Shown here: piece by piece, positions 52,564 through 62,042 of the stretch
Numbering within the stretch: position 1 is the first letter of the stretch
How the letters are laid out: every line of letters begins with the position of its first letter
Assembly (NCBI RefSeq): GCF_015477355.1
Contig: NZ_JADLRJ010000002.1
Coordinates: 763,172 to 827,171 of the forward strand
Origin: Nocardia blacklockiae
GTDB taxonomy: Bacteria; Actinomycetota; Actinomycetes; Mycobacteriales; Mycobacteriaceae
Direction: 5' to 3'
DNA: 64,000 bases
The notes under the pieces: model-generated
What the model saw: the letters and a program-made list of their open reading frames with translations, nothing else
What the model was told of the DNA's origin: nothing
Databases searched by the model: none
Position numbers and translations under genes: made by a program

Positions 52564-54246
52564 CTAGTGGTTTGCCGTCGCGGTGGCGCGAAGCGAGAGG
52601 TGGCCACCCGGGTGGACCTCGACGACGGTGTCGGCGCGGTGGTCCGGCGGGAGTTGGTGGGTGACGACCACGACGGTGCGGTCCGGGGCGACGAGTCCGC
52701 TGTGTTCGTCGAGCAGGGCGCGCAGGATGGCCGCGCCCGCTTCGGCTTCCAGGTGTTCGGTGGGCTCGTCGAGCAGCAGTACGTCGGCAGGGGCGACGAG
52801 GGCGCGGGCGAGCAGGATGCGGCGGCGCTGACCGCCGGAGACCGCGGCCGCGCCGCCGACCAACTCGGTGTGCACACCTTCCGGGAGACCGGCGAGCCAC
52901 GGCCCGAGTCCCACCGCGCGCAGAGCGGTTTCGGCCTCCGCTTCCGTCAGATCACCGCGAGCCACACGCAGGTTCTCCAGCACAGTGGTGCCGAACAGAT
53001 GCGCGTCCTCGGCGAAGAACGTGACACAGGGGCGGGGTGTATCGAACAGCCCCGCCCACTCCATCAACAACGTCGTCTTCCCGGCACCACTCGGCCCGAC
53101 CACAGCGATGCGCCGACCAGCAGGCAACTCGAACCCGGTGCGAGATTGTGGCCGATCCGCTTGTGCGGCGGTTTGATTCGCGGTCGTGGGGCGCGGGAGG
53201 GGTGGCGAGGAGGCGGTGGTGACGCGGTGCAGGGCGGCGCGGCCATGGGAGAGGGCTTGGGCGGCGGCGGGGAGGACGCCGACCGCCTCGAATGCGGAGA
53301 GCGGCAGGAGTACCAGGACGGCCAGGGCCATGGGGGTGATGCCGCCGGGCGGGGCGGGCTGTAGCGGGTCGGCCGGTGCGCCGGTTCCGCTGCCGTACAA
53401 CATGATTCCGATGAGCAGCGCGGCGAGGACACTGACACCGATCGACAGCGGGGTGGCGGCGGCCGCCCAGGCGCTGCGGGAGGCCGCACGGTCCTCCGCC
53501 GCCACGGCCCGCCGGCTCGCATCGGCCGCCGCGTCGAGCGCGCTGTGCAAGCGACCGGCCACGCGCAGTTCGGGCGCGTGATCGAGGACGGTCACCGCGG
53601 CCGCCGTGAACTCCCGCCGGTCCGCCCGCACCGCCAGTTCGGCCTCGCGCGCGGCCCGCGTGGACAACCAGGGCGCGACGATCCCCGCCACGGCCAGCGC
53701 CACCGCGAGCACCGCGGCCGCGGCGGGCGAGACCACGGCCAGCAGCCCGACCGCCGCGACGGACAGCACCACCGCCACCGCGATCGGCACGAACGCCCGC
53801 ACCACCACGGCCCCGAGATCATCGATGTCGGTCCCGATCCGAGTCAGCAGATCCCCACGCCGCAACCTCGCCGGATTGCCATCGGCCCCAACCCCTTCGC
53901 CCCCACCGCGCCGCATGGTCCAGAAGTCGGCGGCTGCCAGGGTTGAATAGACGCGGGCGCGGGCGGTGGTCATGGCTCGGAGAGCTACGTCGTGGGTGGC
54001 GAGACGCTCGAGGTAGCGGCACAGGCCGCGGGCGATGCCCAATGCTCGGACGGCCACGACGGCGATGCTCAGGTCCAGCACCGGGGGCATCTGCCAGGCC
54101 CGCGCGATCAACCATGCCGCCAGCGCCGCCAACGCGAGCCCACTGCCGAGCGCCAGCGTGCCCCACCCGATCGAAACCGCCACCCGCCACCGCGACAGCT
54201 CCAACAGCTCCCACATCCGCCGAAAGTCCTTCAGCGCCTGCCTCAT
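52564..54246 (-). CDS. cydC: Thiol-reductant ABC exporter subunit CydC
   Basis: 560 residues from ATG 54246, overlapping the cydD stop (ATGA). Six-helix transmembrane domain (1-330), then ATPase with Walker A GPSGAGKTT, signature VSGGQRRRILLARA and Walker B VLLLDEPTEHLE. With CydD it exports cysteine or glutathione-like thiols and heme needed to assemble bd oxidase. Last gene of cydABDC. Confidence 0.92.
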   Translation of the reverse strand: MRQALKDFRRMWELLELSRWRVAVSIGWGTLALGSGLALAALAAWLIARAWQMPPVLDLSIAVVAVRALGIARGLCRYLERLATHDVALRAMTTARARVYSTLAAADFWTMRRGGGEGVGADGNPARLRRGDLLTRIGTDIDDLGAVVVRAFVPIAVAVVLSVAAVGLLAVVSPAAAAVLAVALAVAGIVAPWLSTRAAREAELAVRADRREFTAAAVTVLDHAPELRVAGRLHSALDAAADASRRAVAAEDRAASRSAWAAAATPLSIGVSVLAALLIGIMLYGSGTGAPADPLQPAPPGGITPMALAVLVLLPLSAFEAVGVLPAAAQALSHGRAALHRVTTASSPPLPRPTTANQTAAQADRPQSRTGFELPAGRRIAVVGPSGAGKTTLLMEWAGLFDTPRPCVTFFAEDAHLFGTTVLENLRVARGDLTEAEAETALRAVGLGPWLAGLPEGVHTELVGGAAAVSGGQRRRILLARALVAPADVLLLDEPTEHLEAEAGAAILRALLDEHSGLVAPDRTVVVVTHQLPPDHRADTVVEVHPGGHLSLRATATANH

Positions 54247-56357
54247 CGCCACACCCCGCCCGCACGCCCGGCACCGGCGGACCCGTCCCTAGCCACATGA
54301 ACCAGTCCGTCCCGAGCGTCGGGAACTAGCTCTTCTCGCGCGTCGTGAACCAGCCCGGTCCGGTTGTTCGGCGGCTCGCTGTCAATGGCGTCGACCACGC
54401 CGGGCAGTGCGACGACAGCGGACCTGTACGTAGCACCACCCACCTCGACCACCTCGTCGGCGGCGGCGAGCACGGTGGGCCGGTGGGCCACCACAACGAC
54501 CGTGGCACCGGCACGGGCGCGAGCGGTCAGGGCCGCCAGCACCGTGGCCTCGGCGGCGTCATCGAGGTGGGCCGTGGGTTCGTCGAGAAGAAGGACGGGA
54601 CGATCGGAGGCCAGGACGCGAGTGAGGGCGAGGCGTTGCCGCTGCCCGAGCGACAACCCCAGGCCACCGGTACCGACAAGGGTGTCCCAGCGCTCCGGGA
54701 GTTCGTCGAGAACGGCATCGAATCCGGTTGCAGCGCAAGCAGCTTCCAAATCCCCGAGCACCCGGACCGGCCCCGCCGCAGGCTCCTCGACCCGCGCACC
54801 GAACAACTCCAGATTCTCGCGCAGCGTGCCCGGCAACAGCACCGGCCGCTGCGGCAACCAGGCCACCCGCCCCCACCACCTGTCGGCATCGAGCTCCGGC
54901 ACCGCCACCCCATCCACGGTCACCACGCCGCGATCAGGCTCCAGCAGACCCAGAACAGCTTGCAGCACAGTCGATTTACCACACCCGTTCGGCCCCGTCA
55001 GCACCGTCACCCGCCCAGGCCGCAACACCGCCGAAAACCCATCAGGCGCACCGCCGTCCCGCCCATACACCGCAAGCCCCCGAACCTCCACGACCCCACG
55101 GAAACCCTCGAGATCGCCCCCACCACGCATCTTTCCGCCGCCGCGCACCGTCCCACCACCACGCATCTCCCCACCGCCATGGACCGCCCTATCGCCACGC
55201 CTCTCCCCACCACCACGCGCCGCCTCGCCCCGCGCGACCGCGCCATCAAAGGCCAAGCCTCCACCACGAGCCACGCCGGCACCACCGGCCACCGATCCAC
55301 CACCTACCAGCGCAGCACCACTCACCACTGATTCCCCACGCACCACGTCCCCACCGGGCGCAATCCGATCCACGCCCGCTGGCTCCAACACCGCGAAAGC
55401 CTTGGTGGCGGCCGCCATCCCGTCCTGCGCGGCGTGGAATCGCTCCCCGACCGCACGCAGCGGCAGATACACCTCGGGGGCGAGGATCAGGCCGAGCAGG
55501 CCCGCGTACAGGCTCATGTGCCCGAATACGAGCCGCATGCCGATCGATACGGCGACCAGCGCGACACACAGTGTGGCAAGGAGTTCCAGGACCATCGACG
55601 AGAGAAATGCCACTCGCAGCGCCGACATCGTCCGGTCGTGCAGCGACTCGCCCAGCGCCCGGACCCGGTCCCGTTGCGAACGCCGGGAACCGAGACCGGC
55701 TCCCTCCCGCCCCAGCGCCCGCAACGTCGGCATGCCCGCGAACAGGTCGAGCAGCTGGTCCGACAGCCGGGTGGTCGCTGCCAGCGTCGCGGCCGCCCGT
55801 CCTTGCGTCATCAATCCGATCAGCACCATGAACACCGGGATCAGCGGAAGCGTCACCAGAATGATCGCGCCCGCGGTGAGATCGTGAAACGCGATGACCC
55901 CCAGCACGATCGGCGGCACCAGCACGGCCAGCAGCAGCGCCGGCAGATAGCCGGTCAGGTAGGCCCGCAGCCCGCTCAGCCCGCTGCCGACCACCACGGC
56001 CAATTCGGTGCGGCGCGAATCCAGCTCGCGGGGCGGCAGTTTCGCGGCCGCGCCGAGCACCGACCGCTCCAGCTCCGCCACCACCTCCGCGCCCGCCCGA
56101 TGCGCCAGCCGCGCCTGCCACCAGGTCGCCGCGGCCCGACAACCGACCGCCGCCGCGAACACCACCAGTTCGCCCACCCAGGCCCCGACGCTACGACGCC
56201 CCGGATCGGTGATCACCCCGGCGAGCACCCGCGCCAGCGCCAGCGCCGCCACCACGATGCACGCCGTGGTGACCAGTGAAAGTCCCACGCTGACAACGAG
56301 ATACCGGCGGGCCGAGCGGGCGTACCGCCACAGGCGCGGGTCCACGGGCCGGGCCAC
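54243..56357 (-). CDS. cydD: Thiol-reductant ABC exporter subunit CydD with Gly-rich linker
   Basis: 704 residues from GTG 56357. The transmembrane domain is 1-330; a Gly/Arg-rich linker of about 88 residues (333-420) has repeats of MRGGG/VRGGG; the ATPase (422-650) has Walker A GPNGCGKST, signature LSLGQ (not LSGGQ) and VLLLDEPTAHLDD. A C-terminal tail of about 50 residues has repeats (LVHDAREE, LVPDARDG, LVHVARDG). Typical CydD is about 530-590 residues, so linker and tail are additions. Coupled to cydC. Confidence 0.9.
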   Translation of the reverse strand: MARPVDPRLWRYARSARRYLVVSVGLSLVTTACIVVAALALARVLAGVITDPGRRSVGAWVGELVVFAAAVGCRAAATWWQARLAHRAGAEVVAELERSVLGAAAKLPPRELDSRRTELAVVVGSGLSGLRAYLTGYLPALLLAVLVPPIVLGVIAFHDLTAGAIILVTLPLIPVFMVLIGLMTQGRAAATLAATTRLSDQLLDLFAGMPTLRALGREGAGLGSRRSQRDRVRALGESLHDRTMSALRVAFLSSMVLELLATLCVALVAVSIGMRLVFGHMSLYAGLLGLILAPEVYLPLRAVGERFHAAQDGMAAATKAFAVLEPAGVDRIAPGGDVVRGESVVSGAALVGGGSVAGGAGVARGGGLAFDGAVARGEAARGGGERRGDRAVHGGGEMRGGGTVRGGGKMRGGGDLEGFRGVVEVRGLAVYGRDGGAPDGFSAVLRPGRVTVLTGPNGCGKSTVLQAVLGLLEPDRGVVTVDGVAVPELDADRWWGRVAWLPQRPVLLPGTLRENLELFGARVEEPAAGPVRVLGDLEAACAATGFDAVLDELPERWDTLVGTGGLGLSLGQRQRLALTRVLASDRPVLLLDEPTAHLDDAAEATVLAALTARARAGATVVVVAHRPTVLAAADEVVEVGGATYRSAVVALPGVVDAIDSEPPNNRTGLVHDAREELVPDARDGLVHVARDGSAGAGRAGGVWR

Positions 56358-56360
56358 GGC

Positions 56361-57437
56361 TCAACTCCTCACCACGTCCGACGACCGGGCGGCCGCCATC
56401 GGCAGCCCGATCGCCGGCGGAATCTGCTCGGTGGTCAGGCGCTTGCGGAACACCCAGTACGTCCAGCCTTGATAGATCAGCACCATCGGCGTCAGGAACA
56501 CCGCGCACCAGCTCATGATCTTCAGCGTGTAGTGCGTCGACGAGGCGTTGGCGATGGTCAGGTCGTAGGCGGGGTCGATGGTGGAGGGCAGCACGTTCGG
56601 GTACAGCGAGCCGAACAGCAGCACCACCGCGCTCACGATGGTCACCGCGGTGCCGAGGAAGGCCCAGCCGTCGGCCTTGGTGCCGTGCGCCTTCCCCTTT
56701 CCCAGGTACAGCGCCGCACCGGCGAGCAGCAGCCCGGCGACCGCCAGCCCCACCATCGCCCAGGTCCACCCTTTGCCGTAGGCGAGCTGGGTCCACAGCC
56801 CGAACGCGCCCACCGCGACGACCGTCGGAATCCACAGCAGCCGTTCGAATTTCACCGCGGCCGCCCGCACCTCGCCATCGGTCTTCAGACTCACGAACAC
56901 CACGCCGTGCAGCAGGAACAGCAGCATGGTCGTCACGCCGCCGAGCAGCGCGTAGCCGTTGAGCAGCGGCAGCAGCCCGCCCTCGAGCTGCTTGTCGGCG
57001 TTGAGCCGCACCCCGTGGACGATGTTCGCGAAGGCCAGGCCCCAGGCGAAAGCCGGTATCCACGAACCCAATCCGATGCCGAGGTCGGCCCACCGCCGCC
57101 AGCGCGGATCGTCGATCTTGCCGCGCCACTCGATGGCGCAGGCCCGTGTGATCAGGCCCACCAGGATCAACAGCAGCGCCAGATAGAACCCGGAGAACAG
57201 GCTGGCGTACCACTCCGGGAAGGCGGCGAACATGGCCCCGCCACCTACCAGCAACCACACTTCGTTGCCGTCCCACACCGGTCCGATCGTGTTGAGCAGG
57301 ACCCGCTTTCGGGTCTCGTCGCCCCGGCCGAGGATCGGCATCAGCATGCCGACCCCGAAGTCGAAGCCCTCCAGCACGAAGTAGCCGGTGAACAGGATGC
57401 CGATCAGCAAGAACCAGAATTCGGGCAGACTCATCAT
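56361..57437 (-). CDS. cydB: Cytochrome bd oxidase subunit II
   Basis: 358 residues with eight or nine helices. FVLEGFDFGVGMLMPILGR and NTIGPVWDGNEVWL are the family signature. Start at one of two adjacent ATGs (57437, 57434); AGGAG fits the second slightly better. Six bp after cydA and 3 bp before cydD. Confidence 0.95.
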   Translation of the reverse strand: MMSLPEFWFLLIGILFTGYFVLEGFDFGVGMLMPILGRGDETRKRVLLNTIGPVWDGNEVWLLVGGGAMFAAFPEWYASLFSGFYLALLLILVGLITRACAIEWRGKIDDPRWRRWADLGIGLGSWIPAFAWGLAFANIVHGVRLNADKQLEGGLLPLLNGYALLGGVTTMLLFLLHGVVFVSLKTDGEVRAAAVKFERLLWIPTVVAVGAFGLWTQLAYGKGWTWAMVGLAVAGLLLAGAALYLGKGKAHGTKADGWAFLGTAVTIVSAVVLLFGSLYPNVLPSTIDPAYDLTIANASSTHYTLKIMSWCAVFLTPMVLIYQGWTYWVFRKRLTTEQIPPAIGLPMAAARSSDVVRS

Positions 57438-57443
57438 CGGCTC

Positions 57444-58904
57444 CTAGTAGGCGAACGACAGCTTCTCGACCGGCACGGCGTCGCCGGTCGCGGCGGGCGC
57501 CGCGGGTTTCTCCTCGGGCCCGGTGACGACATAGCGGCGCATCAGGTAGAACCACGCCACCGCCAGCAGGCCGTACAGCAGCGTGAACACGATCAGCGAG
57601 AACAGCACGGTCCCGGCCGAATTGGCGGAGACGCCCTGCTGCACGGTCATCCGGATGTCGAGGTCGCCGGTCGGGTTGGGCGCGACAACCCAAGGCTGGC
57701 GGCCCATTTCGGTGAACACCCACCCGGAACTGTTGGCCAGGAACGGCGTCGGGATCACGAGCAGGCTCAGCCAGGAGAACCAGCGCTGATCCGGCACCCG
57801 GCCGCGCCGCGTCAGCCAGAACCCGAGCAGCGCGATGGCGCCCGAGCCGGCGATCCAGCCGATCATGGCGCGGAACGACCAATAGGTGACGAACAGGTTG
57901 GGCCGGTAGTCACCCGGTCCGTACTTCTCGTTGTAGGCGACCTGCAGATCCTTCACGCCCTCCAGCGTCACGCCGCTGAACTGCCCCTCGGCCAGGTAGG
58001 GCAGCACGCCGGGCACCTCGATGGCGTGCGTGACGCTGTCGCAGTTGTTGTGCGTGCCGACGGTGAGGACCGAGAAGTCGGGGTCGGTCGCGGTGTGGCA
58101 CAACGATTCCGCCGAGGCCATCTTCATCGGCTGCTGCTTGAACATCAGCTTGCCCTGCACGTCGCCGGTGATCAGCAGCGCGATACCCGCGACGACGATG
58201 ATCCACATCCCGACCAGCCCCGCCGGACGCCACAGCGACCGCGCCTCCGCCAGCTTCGCCGCGTCGCCCGAGCGGGCGTTGCGCACCATCCACCAGCCGG
58301 CGATACCGGCTACGAACGTGCCCGCCGTGATGAAGGCGCCCGCCACCACGTGCGGAAACGCCGCGAGCGTGGTGTTGTTGGTGAGCACCGCCATGATGCT
58401 GTGCAGTTCGGCGCGCCCGGTCTCCGGGTTGTAGTGCGCGCCGACCGGGTGCTGCATGAACGAGTTGGCCGCGACGATGAAGAAGGCCGACGCGTTCACG
58501 CCGATCGCCACCAGCCAGATCGTCGCCAGGTGCACCCATTTCGGCAGCCGCGTCCAGCCGAAGATCCACAGCCCGAGGAAGGTCGACTCCATGAAGAAGG
58601 CGACCAGGCCTTCCAAAGCCAGTGGGGCGCCGAAGATGTCGCCGACGAACCGGGAGTACTCGCTCCAGTTCATGCCGAACTGGAACTCCTGCACGATGCC
58701 GGTGGCGACGCCGAGCGCGAAGTTGATCAGGAACAGCTTGCCGAAGAATTTCGTCAGCCGGTACCAGCGTTCCTGGCCCGTCACCACCCACGCCGTCTGC
58801 AGCCCGGCGACCACCGGGGCCAGCCCGATCGTGAGCGGCACGAAGAGGAAGTGGTAGACGGTGGTGATACCGAACTGCCACCGCGAGACATCGACGACGT
58901 TCAT
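57444..58904 (-). CDS. cydA: Cytochrome bd oxidase subunit I
   Basis: 486 residues. N-terminal SRWQFGITTVYHFLFVPLT includes the His ligand of heme b595; later NSFMQHPVG, and the GRQPW motif in TEMGRQPWVV. Short Q-loop form, as in actinobacteria and Bacillus. It oxidises quinol and reduces oxygen without proton pumping, supporting low-oxygen or inhibited respiration. First gene of cydABDC; a BlaI-like palindrome lies about 100 bp upstream. Confidence 0.96.
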   Translation of the reverse strand: MNVVDVSRWQFGITTVYHFLFVPLTIGLAPVVAGLQTAWVVTGQERWYRLTKFFGKLFLINFALGVATGIVQEFQFGMNWSEYSRFVGDIFGAPLALEGLVAFFMESTFLGLWIFGWTRLPKWVHLATIWLVAIGVNASAFFIVAANSFMQHPVGAHYNPETGRAELHSIMAVLTNNTTLAAFPHVVAGAFITAGTFVAGIAGWWMVRNARSGDAAKLAEARSLWRPAGLVGMWIIVVAGIALLITGDVQGKLMFKQQPMKMASAESLCHTATDPDFSVLTVGTHNNCDSVTHAIEVPGVLPYLAEGQFSGVTLEGVKDLQVAYNEKYGPGDYRPNLFVTYWSFRAMIGWIAGSGAIALLGFWLTRRGRVPDQRWFSWLSLLVIPTPFLANSSGWVFTEMGRQPWVVAPNPTGDLDIRMTVQQGVSANSAGTVLFSLIVFTLLYGLLAVAWFYLMRRYVVTGPEEKPAAPAATGDAVPVEKLSFAY

Positions 58905-58995
58905 GACCGCGCCTCGCCGAATCGAGGCGCGATCGTCCGCATCGGATGTGGACGGATTCCCGCGCTGCCGGTGCCCATGGGCCCTCCTGGTGCCG

Positions 58996-59015
58996 TACTA
59001 CGACATGTCGTAGTA
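58996..59015. promoter_or_regulatory. BlaI-like operator upstream of cydABDC
   Basis: TACTACGACATGTCGTAGTA is a perfect 20-bp palindrome with the TACTAC/GTAGTA half-sites used by BlaI/MecI-family repressors. It is about 92 bp upstream of cydA. No BlaI gene lies in the window. Confidence 0.82.
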
Positions 59016-59111
59016 AAGGCTACGCCGGGCGGGCCGAAGATCAATGAGTCCTACGCCACGACACTCCGCGGCTTTTCGCTGTGCGGTAACGCCTTCCGAC
59101 TCCGGTCGCCC

Positions 59112-60029
59112 TCACGACCAGTCGGCCACGCTCCAGGTGCGCGCGACGCCGCGATCCACCAGCTCGGCGATCTCGGACGCGCACTCCGGCGGCGACATCC
59201 GCAGGCCGTCCAGCGTCGCCACCCGGGCGGCCAGCGTGACGCTGCCCAGTAGCCAAACACTATCCGCCGTAATGAGATCCGCGGTGAAGAAGGACTCGTA
59301 GCGGCAGTCCCAGCCCGCCTGCTCGGCCTCGGCGAACAACGCCCGCTGGGTGATGCCGGGCAGAACGCCGTGCCGCGCCGGCGGGGTGATCAGTTGCTTG
59401 TCGCGCTGCAGCACGACGGTCGAGCGCGGTCCCTCCAGGACCCGGTGCTCGGTGCTGGTGTAGATGACGTCGTCGGCTTCCATGCGCGCCGCGAACCGCA
59501 GCGCCGCCATATTGGTGGCATAGGACAGGGTCTTGGCGCCCAGCAGCAGCCACGGCGCGTTCGGGGCCAGGTCGACGGAGATGCCGCGCGAGAGGGTGAT
59601 CACCGAGACGCCCTCGGTGCGGGCCTTGTGCACGCGCTCGGCCACCGGCACCACCAGGACGTACGCGGTCGGCACGGGCGCCCGGTCGGCCGGCTTGCGC
59701 GAGGCGGCCCGCGTGGTGGATTCGACGCTGTCGCGGCCGCGGGTGAGCACCATGCGCAGCATGCCCTCGCGCTCGCTGCCCCACTCCTTGGCGGCGGTCT
59801 CGACCGCCGTGCGCCACTGCCCGAGGTCCGGATCGGGCAGGTCCAGCGCCTCGGCGGACCGCCGCAGCCGGGCCAGATGTAATTCGAGCGCGCAGAGCTT
59901 CCCGTCACGTACCAGCACCGTCTCGAAGACACCGTCACCGCGCAGCGCGCCGATGTCGTCCGCGTAGAGCAACGGCTCGTCCGGGTCCCGGACGGTGCCG
60001 TCGAGTGCAACCAGAACTCGATCCACCAT
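59112..60029 (-). CDS. pabC: Aminodeoxychorismate lyase (PabC type, fold-type IV PLP enzyme)
   Basis: 305 residues from ATG 60029. Branched-chain-aminotransferase-like fold: DDIGALRGDGVFETVLVRDG, the PLP lysine in LLLGAKTLSYATNM, TSTEHRVLEGPRSTVV and LPGITQRAL. It forms p-aminobenzoate for folate; a D-amino-acid or branched-chain aminotransferase is the alternative. Divergent from the YgfZ gene, which also relates to folate. Confidence 0.85.
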   Translation of the reverse strand: MVDRVLVALDGTVRDPDEPLLYADDIGALRGDGVFETVLVRDGKLCALELHLARLRRSAEALDLPDPDLGQWRTAVETAAKEWGSEREGMLRMVLTRGRDSVESTTRAASRKPADRAPVPTAYVLVVPVAERVHKARTEGVSVITLSRGISVDLAPNAPWLLLGAKTLSYATNMAALRFAARMEADDVIYTSTEHRVLEGPRSTVVLQRDKQLITPPARHGVLPGITQRALFAEAEQAGWDCRYESFFTADLITADSVWLLGSVTLAARVATLDGLRMSPPECASEIAELVDRGVARTWSVADWS

Positions 60030-60198
60030 GCGCAGCAGCCTAGGCGAATCGGGCGTGCTACGAAGGGGTACCGAACCCACGCTGGGTAACCGGTCGGCCG
60101 ACAGTGCGATCAGTTGTCGGCGGGCAACACCGTGGTGATCGACAACACTACTTCCGCCGGAGCGCGGCCGGCCGCCGCGCACCGCATACAGTGGTTGT

Positions 60199-61314
60199 GT
60201 GTCCGTGGTTTCTCCGCCCAGTCCGTTGCTCACCGCACCGGGGGCCGTCCCGGGCCCGCCGGATGGTCCCGACGCCGCGGTCGCGTGGCATTACGGGGAT
60301 CCGTTCGGCGAGCAGCGCGCCGCGTCGCAGCGTGCCGCGGTCGTCGACCGCTCGCACCGTTTCGTGCTCACCATCACCGGCGCCGAGCGTCTGACCTGGC
60401 TGCACACCATCTCCAGCCAGCACATCGCCCAACTGGACGACCGGCAGACCGCCGAGAATCTGGACCTCGACCTCAACGGCCGGGTGCAGCACCACTTCGT
60501 CCTCACCGATCTCGACGGCACGCTGTGGATCGACACCGAGGGCGAGCGCGGGCCCGAACTGCTGTCCTTCCTGCAGAAGATGGTGTTCTGGGCCGACGCG
60601 AAACCCGAAGCGGCGCCGGATCACACGGTCCTGAGCCTGCTCGGCCCGCAGGCACAGCAGGTCGCCGACGCCGCGGGCATCGGCCCGCTGCCGCCGACCT
60701 ACGCGGCGGTCCCGCTGCCGGACGGCGGCTTCCTGCGCCGCATGCCGTGGCCCACCGACGACTCCTTCGACCTGGTGATCCCGCGCGACGCGCTGGCCGA
60801 CTGGTGGACCCGGCTCACCGACGCCGGCGCGGCGCCGGCCGGGATGTGGGCGTTCGAGGCGCTGCGGGTGGCGGCGCTGCGGCCCCGGATCGGCGTCGAC
60901 ACCGACGAGCGGACGATTCCGCACGAGGCCCGCTGGATCGGCGGCGTCACCGAGCGCGGCGCGGTCCATCTCGACAAGGGCTGCTACCGGGGTCAGGAGA
61001 CGGTCGCGCGGGTGCACAACCTCGGCAAGCCCCCTCGACAGCTGGTGTTGCTGCACCTGGACGGTTCCGCGGACACCCGCCCGGTCACCGGAGACCCGGT
61101 CACCGCGGGCGGCCGCACGGTCGGCCGCCTGGGCACGCTCGTCGACCACTTCGAATACGGCCCGATCGCCCTGGCACTGATCAAGCGGGCGGTCCCCGCC
61201 GACGCGGCTCTCGAGGCGGGCCCGATGGCCGCGGCGATCGATCCGGACACGCTGCCCTCCGACGACGCGCCGCAAGCGGGCCGGCTGGCCGTCGAGCGAC
61301 TGCGCGGGCGATGA
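60199..61314 (+). CDS. ygfZ: Folate-dependent Fe-S cluster protein YgfZ
   Basis: 371 residues. GcvT-like fold with the YgfZ motif KGCYRGQETVARVHN. It supports Fe-S cluster assembly or repair with tetrahydrofolate. GTG 60199 start has no ribosome site; TACAGT (60187-60192) 6 bp upstream predicts a leaderless message. Stop overlaps the MOSC start (ATGA). Confidence 0.9.
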   Translation: MSVVSPPSPLLTAPGAVPGPPDGPDAAVAWHYGDPFGEQRAASQRAAVVDRSHRFVLTITGAERLTWLHTISSQHIAQLDDRQTAENLDLDLNGRVQHHFVLTDLDGTLWIDTEGERGPELLSFLQKMVFWADAKPEAAPDHTVLSLLGPQAQQVADAAGIGPLPPTYAAVPLPDGGFLRRMPWPTDDSFDLVIPRDALADWWTRLTDAGAAPAGMWAFEALRVAALRPRIGVDTDERTIPHEARWIGGVTERGAVHLDKGCYRGQETVARVHNLGKPPRQLVLLHLDGSADTRPVTGDPVTAGGRTVGRLGTLVDHFEYGPIALALIKRAVPADAALEAGPMAAAIDPDTLPSDDAPQAGRLAVERLRGR

Positions 61315-62042
61315 GCGACCGGACCGGGCCGAGCGTCCCGGGAACCGTCGGCCGCGTGCTCGCGGTCTGCGTGCTGCACGCCGAACTCGAACTCCCCGCG
61401 AAGGTGAGCCGGGTGGGCCGCACCGCCATCGACAAGCGGCCGGTTCCGCACCGGGTCGCGGCGCGGGCGCTGGGCCTCGAGGGAGATCACGTGTGCGACA
61501 CCAGGAATCACGGTGGCGTGCACCAGGCCGTCTACGCCTACGCCGAGGAGGACGCCCGGCGCTGGGGCGGCGAGCTGAACCGCACCCTGCCCGCCGGGTG
61601 GTTCGGGGAGAACCTGCGGATCGCCGGGCTGCCGGTGAGCGACGCGGTGCTCGGCGAGCGCTGGTCGATCGGCGACACCCTGCTCGAGGTGAGCGCGCCG
61701 CGGGTGCCGTGCGCGACGTTCGGGCACTGGTCCGGCGAACAGCGCTGGGTCCGGCGCTTCACTCTGCGGGCGGACACCGGCGCGTACCTGCGGGTGCTGA
61801 CCGAGGGCACGGTCGGCGCCGGCGACGAGGCGCGGGTGGAGTACGTCCCCGAGCACGGCGTGACGGTCCGCGACCTGTTCACCGGCGCCGATCCCGAACG
61901 GCTGCAACGGTTGCTGGCGGTCGAGCCGACCGTGTCCGACGATGTCCGCATGCAGGTCGCCCGGCATGCCCGCCGGCACGCCGCCTCGGTCATCGGGCCG
62001 CGGCAAGGGTCGGCCGTCCCGGAGAACGAGGTGGCGTCGTGA
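61311..62042 (+). CDS. MOSC-domain protein
   Basis: 243 residues from ATG 61311. GDHVCDTRNHGGVHQAVYAYA and the conserved Cys in VPCATFGHW belong to the MOSC (molybdenum cofactor sulfurase C-terminal) family, YiiM-like. Likely a molybdoenzyme that reduces N-hydroxylated compounds. Overlaps the asparaginase gene (GTGA). Confidence 0.88.
   Translation: MSDRTGPSVPGTVGRVLAVCVLHAELELPAKVSRVGRTAIDKRPVPHRVAARALGLEGDHVCDTRNHGGVHQAVYAYAEEDARRWGGELNRTLPAGWFGENLRIAGLPVSDAVLGERWSIGDTLLEVSAPRVPCATFGHWSGEQRWVRRFTLRADTGAYLRVLTEGTVGAGDEARVEYVPEHGVTVRDLFTGADPERLQRLLAVEPTVSDDVRMQVARHARRHAASVIGPRQGSAVPENEVAS

Noticed and set aside
56469-59252. Plus-strand open frame of over 900 codons opposite cydAB
   Set aside because: Antisense shadow with His/Arg/Gln-rich product; cydA and cydB are unambiguous on the other strand.
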